From Muricoccus nepalensis (GTDB lineage: Bacteria; Pseudomonadota; Alphaproteobacteria; Acetobacterales; Acetobacteraceae): a stretch of 64,000 bases of DNA. The DNA lies in the NCBI RefSeq assembly GCF_006438825.1, contig NZ_RCZP01000002.1:94568-158567 (forward strand), written 5' to 3'. Shown in pieces: positions 63,619-64,000 of the stretch (its first letter is position 1; each line of letters begins with the position of its first letter). The notes under the pieces were generated by a model. The model was given only the letters and a program-made list of their open reading frames with translations, searched no databases and had not been told where the DNA came from. A program made the position numbers and the translations under genes.

Positions 63619-64000
63619 TCAGGCCAGGGGCAGGACTGCCCAGAGAATCGCCAGCCAGAGCGGCAGCGTCGCGACGGCCACGAGGTGCTGGAGCGTGGTC
63701 ATGGCCGCCATCAGCGGCGCGTCGCCCCCCATCATCCGCGCCATGACATAGGCGGTCGTCGCGGTGGGCTGGGCCATGAAGACGGTGGCGATGCTCGCGG
63801 GCAGCGGGTCGAGCCGAAGGGCGAGGCAGAGGAGGAGGGTGAGCGCGGGCATGGCGAGGAGCTTCCAGGCCGTCGTCGCGCCCTGCAGCACCAGGCGGTC
63901 CCGGAGCGCCTCGGCGCCGAGCGCCGCGCCGACCGCGAGGAGGCCGAGCGAGACGGTGGCCTGGCCGAGGCTGCGCGCCAGCGGGCCGATGCCCGGCAGC
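63619..64000 (-). CDS. AEC family transporter, 3' part (5' end outside window)
   Basis: The frame is open to the window edge. The visible 126 residues contain hydrophobic segments GQATVSLGLLAVGAALGAEA, AMPALTLLLCLALRL and a C-terminal AVATLPLWLAILWAVLPLA. FMAQPTATTAYVMARMMGGD is the diagnostic block of auxin efflux carrier family proteins, with the conserved Pro and Ala turns. Bacterial members move malonate, malate or other organic anions. Only the last third is present. It is 116 bases upstream of the Bug receptor gene. Confidence 0.85.
   Translation of the reverse strand, partial: LPGIGPLARSLGQATVSLGLLAVGAALGAEALRDRLVLQGATTAWKLLAMPALTLLLCLALRLDPLPASIATVFMAQPTATTAYVMARMMGGDAPLMAAMTTLQHLVAVATLPLWLAILWAVLPLA

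Overview
The window is about 64 kb of very GC-rich chromosomal DNA (roughly three quarters G+C by eye), densely coding on both strands. No rRNA, tRNA, phage or insertion-sequence genes were seen. The gene set suggests an alphaproteobacterium of the Acetobacteraceae, most like Roseomonas and relatives. It combines a CtrA-type site, an EipB (DUF1849) envelope protein, alpha-type MotA/MotB, adjacent mutS-glnD, solitary Bug-type (TctC) solute receptors and allophanate hydrolase. Genus is inferred from gene content only.

Layout. 1-6.5 kb: 3' end of allophanate hydrolase, SulP anion transporter, 2-hydroxyacid dehydrogenase, MOSC protein, Lrp-type regulator, small membrane protein, exported thioredoxin-like protein. 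6.5-13.4 kb: ABC-F ATPase, nhaA, ndk, a Bug receptor, a GNAT enzyme, a lysozyme-like protein. 13.5-18.3 kb: three oxidoreductases, a UraD decarboxylase with a degenerate transthyretin-like tail, and a LigD-type polymerase-domain gene interrupted by an in-frame TGA. 18.3-28.9 kb: LLM flavoenzyme and FAD oxidoreductase pair, a predicted exported argininosuccinate-lyase-like protein, quinone-oxidoreductase-like enzyme, aldehyde dehydrogenase and BaiN-like flavoprotein pair, a PhyH-type dioxygenase behind a perfect CtrA-type site, a LysR regulator, and a tiny exported protein.

28.9-46.3 kb: a peptide-type ABC receptor whose leader carries a clear TPP riboswitch; PAS protein; hpxZ; FAH-family enzyme; exported hydrolase; MATE pump and hotdog thioesterase; OprP-like porin; EipB; aspS; maeB; and a second paralogous peptide-type receptor without a riboswitch. 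46.3-55.2 kb is housekeeping: mutS-glnD overlapping, hrcA diverging from rph-rdgB. 55.2-57.2 kb: motB-motA in reversed order behind a CtrA-like site. 57.2-64 kb: hotdog thioesterase, SDR, peroxiredoxin plus a phasin-like protein, yqgE behind four 14-bp tandem repeats, SMP-30 lactonase, acetyltransferase, methyltransferase, another Bug receptor and the 3' end of an AEC transporter.

Genes working together. Purine and ureide breakdown is represented by scattered single genes: allophanate hydrolase, UraD and HpxZ, and perhaps the FAH-family enzyme. Stop-start overlaps of the ATGA or GTGA kind join several pairs (aldehyde dehydrogenase with BaiN-like protein, MATE with thioesterase, mutS-glnD, rph-rdgB, motB-motA, peroxiredoxin with phasin-like protein), which suggests translational coupling. 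Orphan solute receptors without permease genes are a feature of the window. The most notable observation is the TPP riboswitch in front of one of them, which points to a thiamine-related uptake route using a dipeptide-type receptor. There is no intergenic stretch above 300 bases; the longest (30479-30773) holds the riboswitch.
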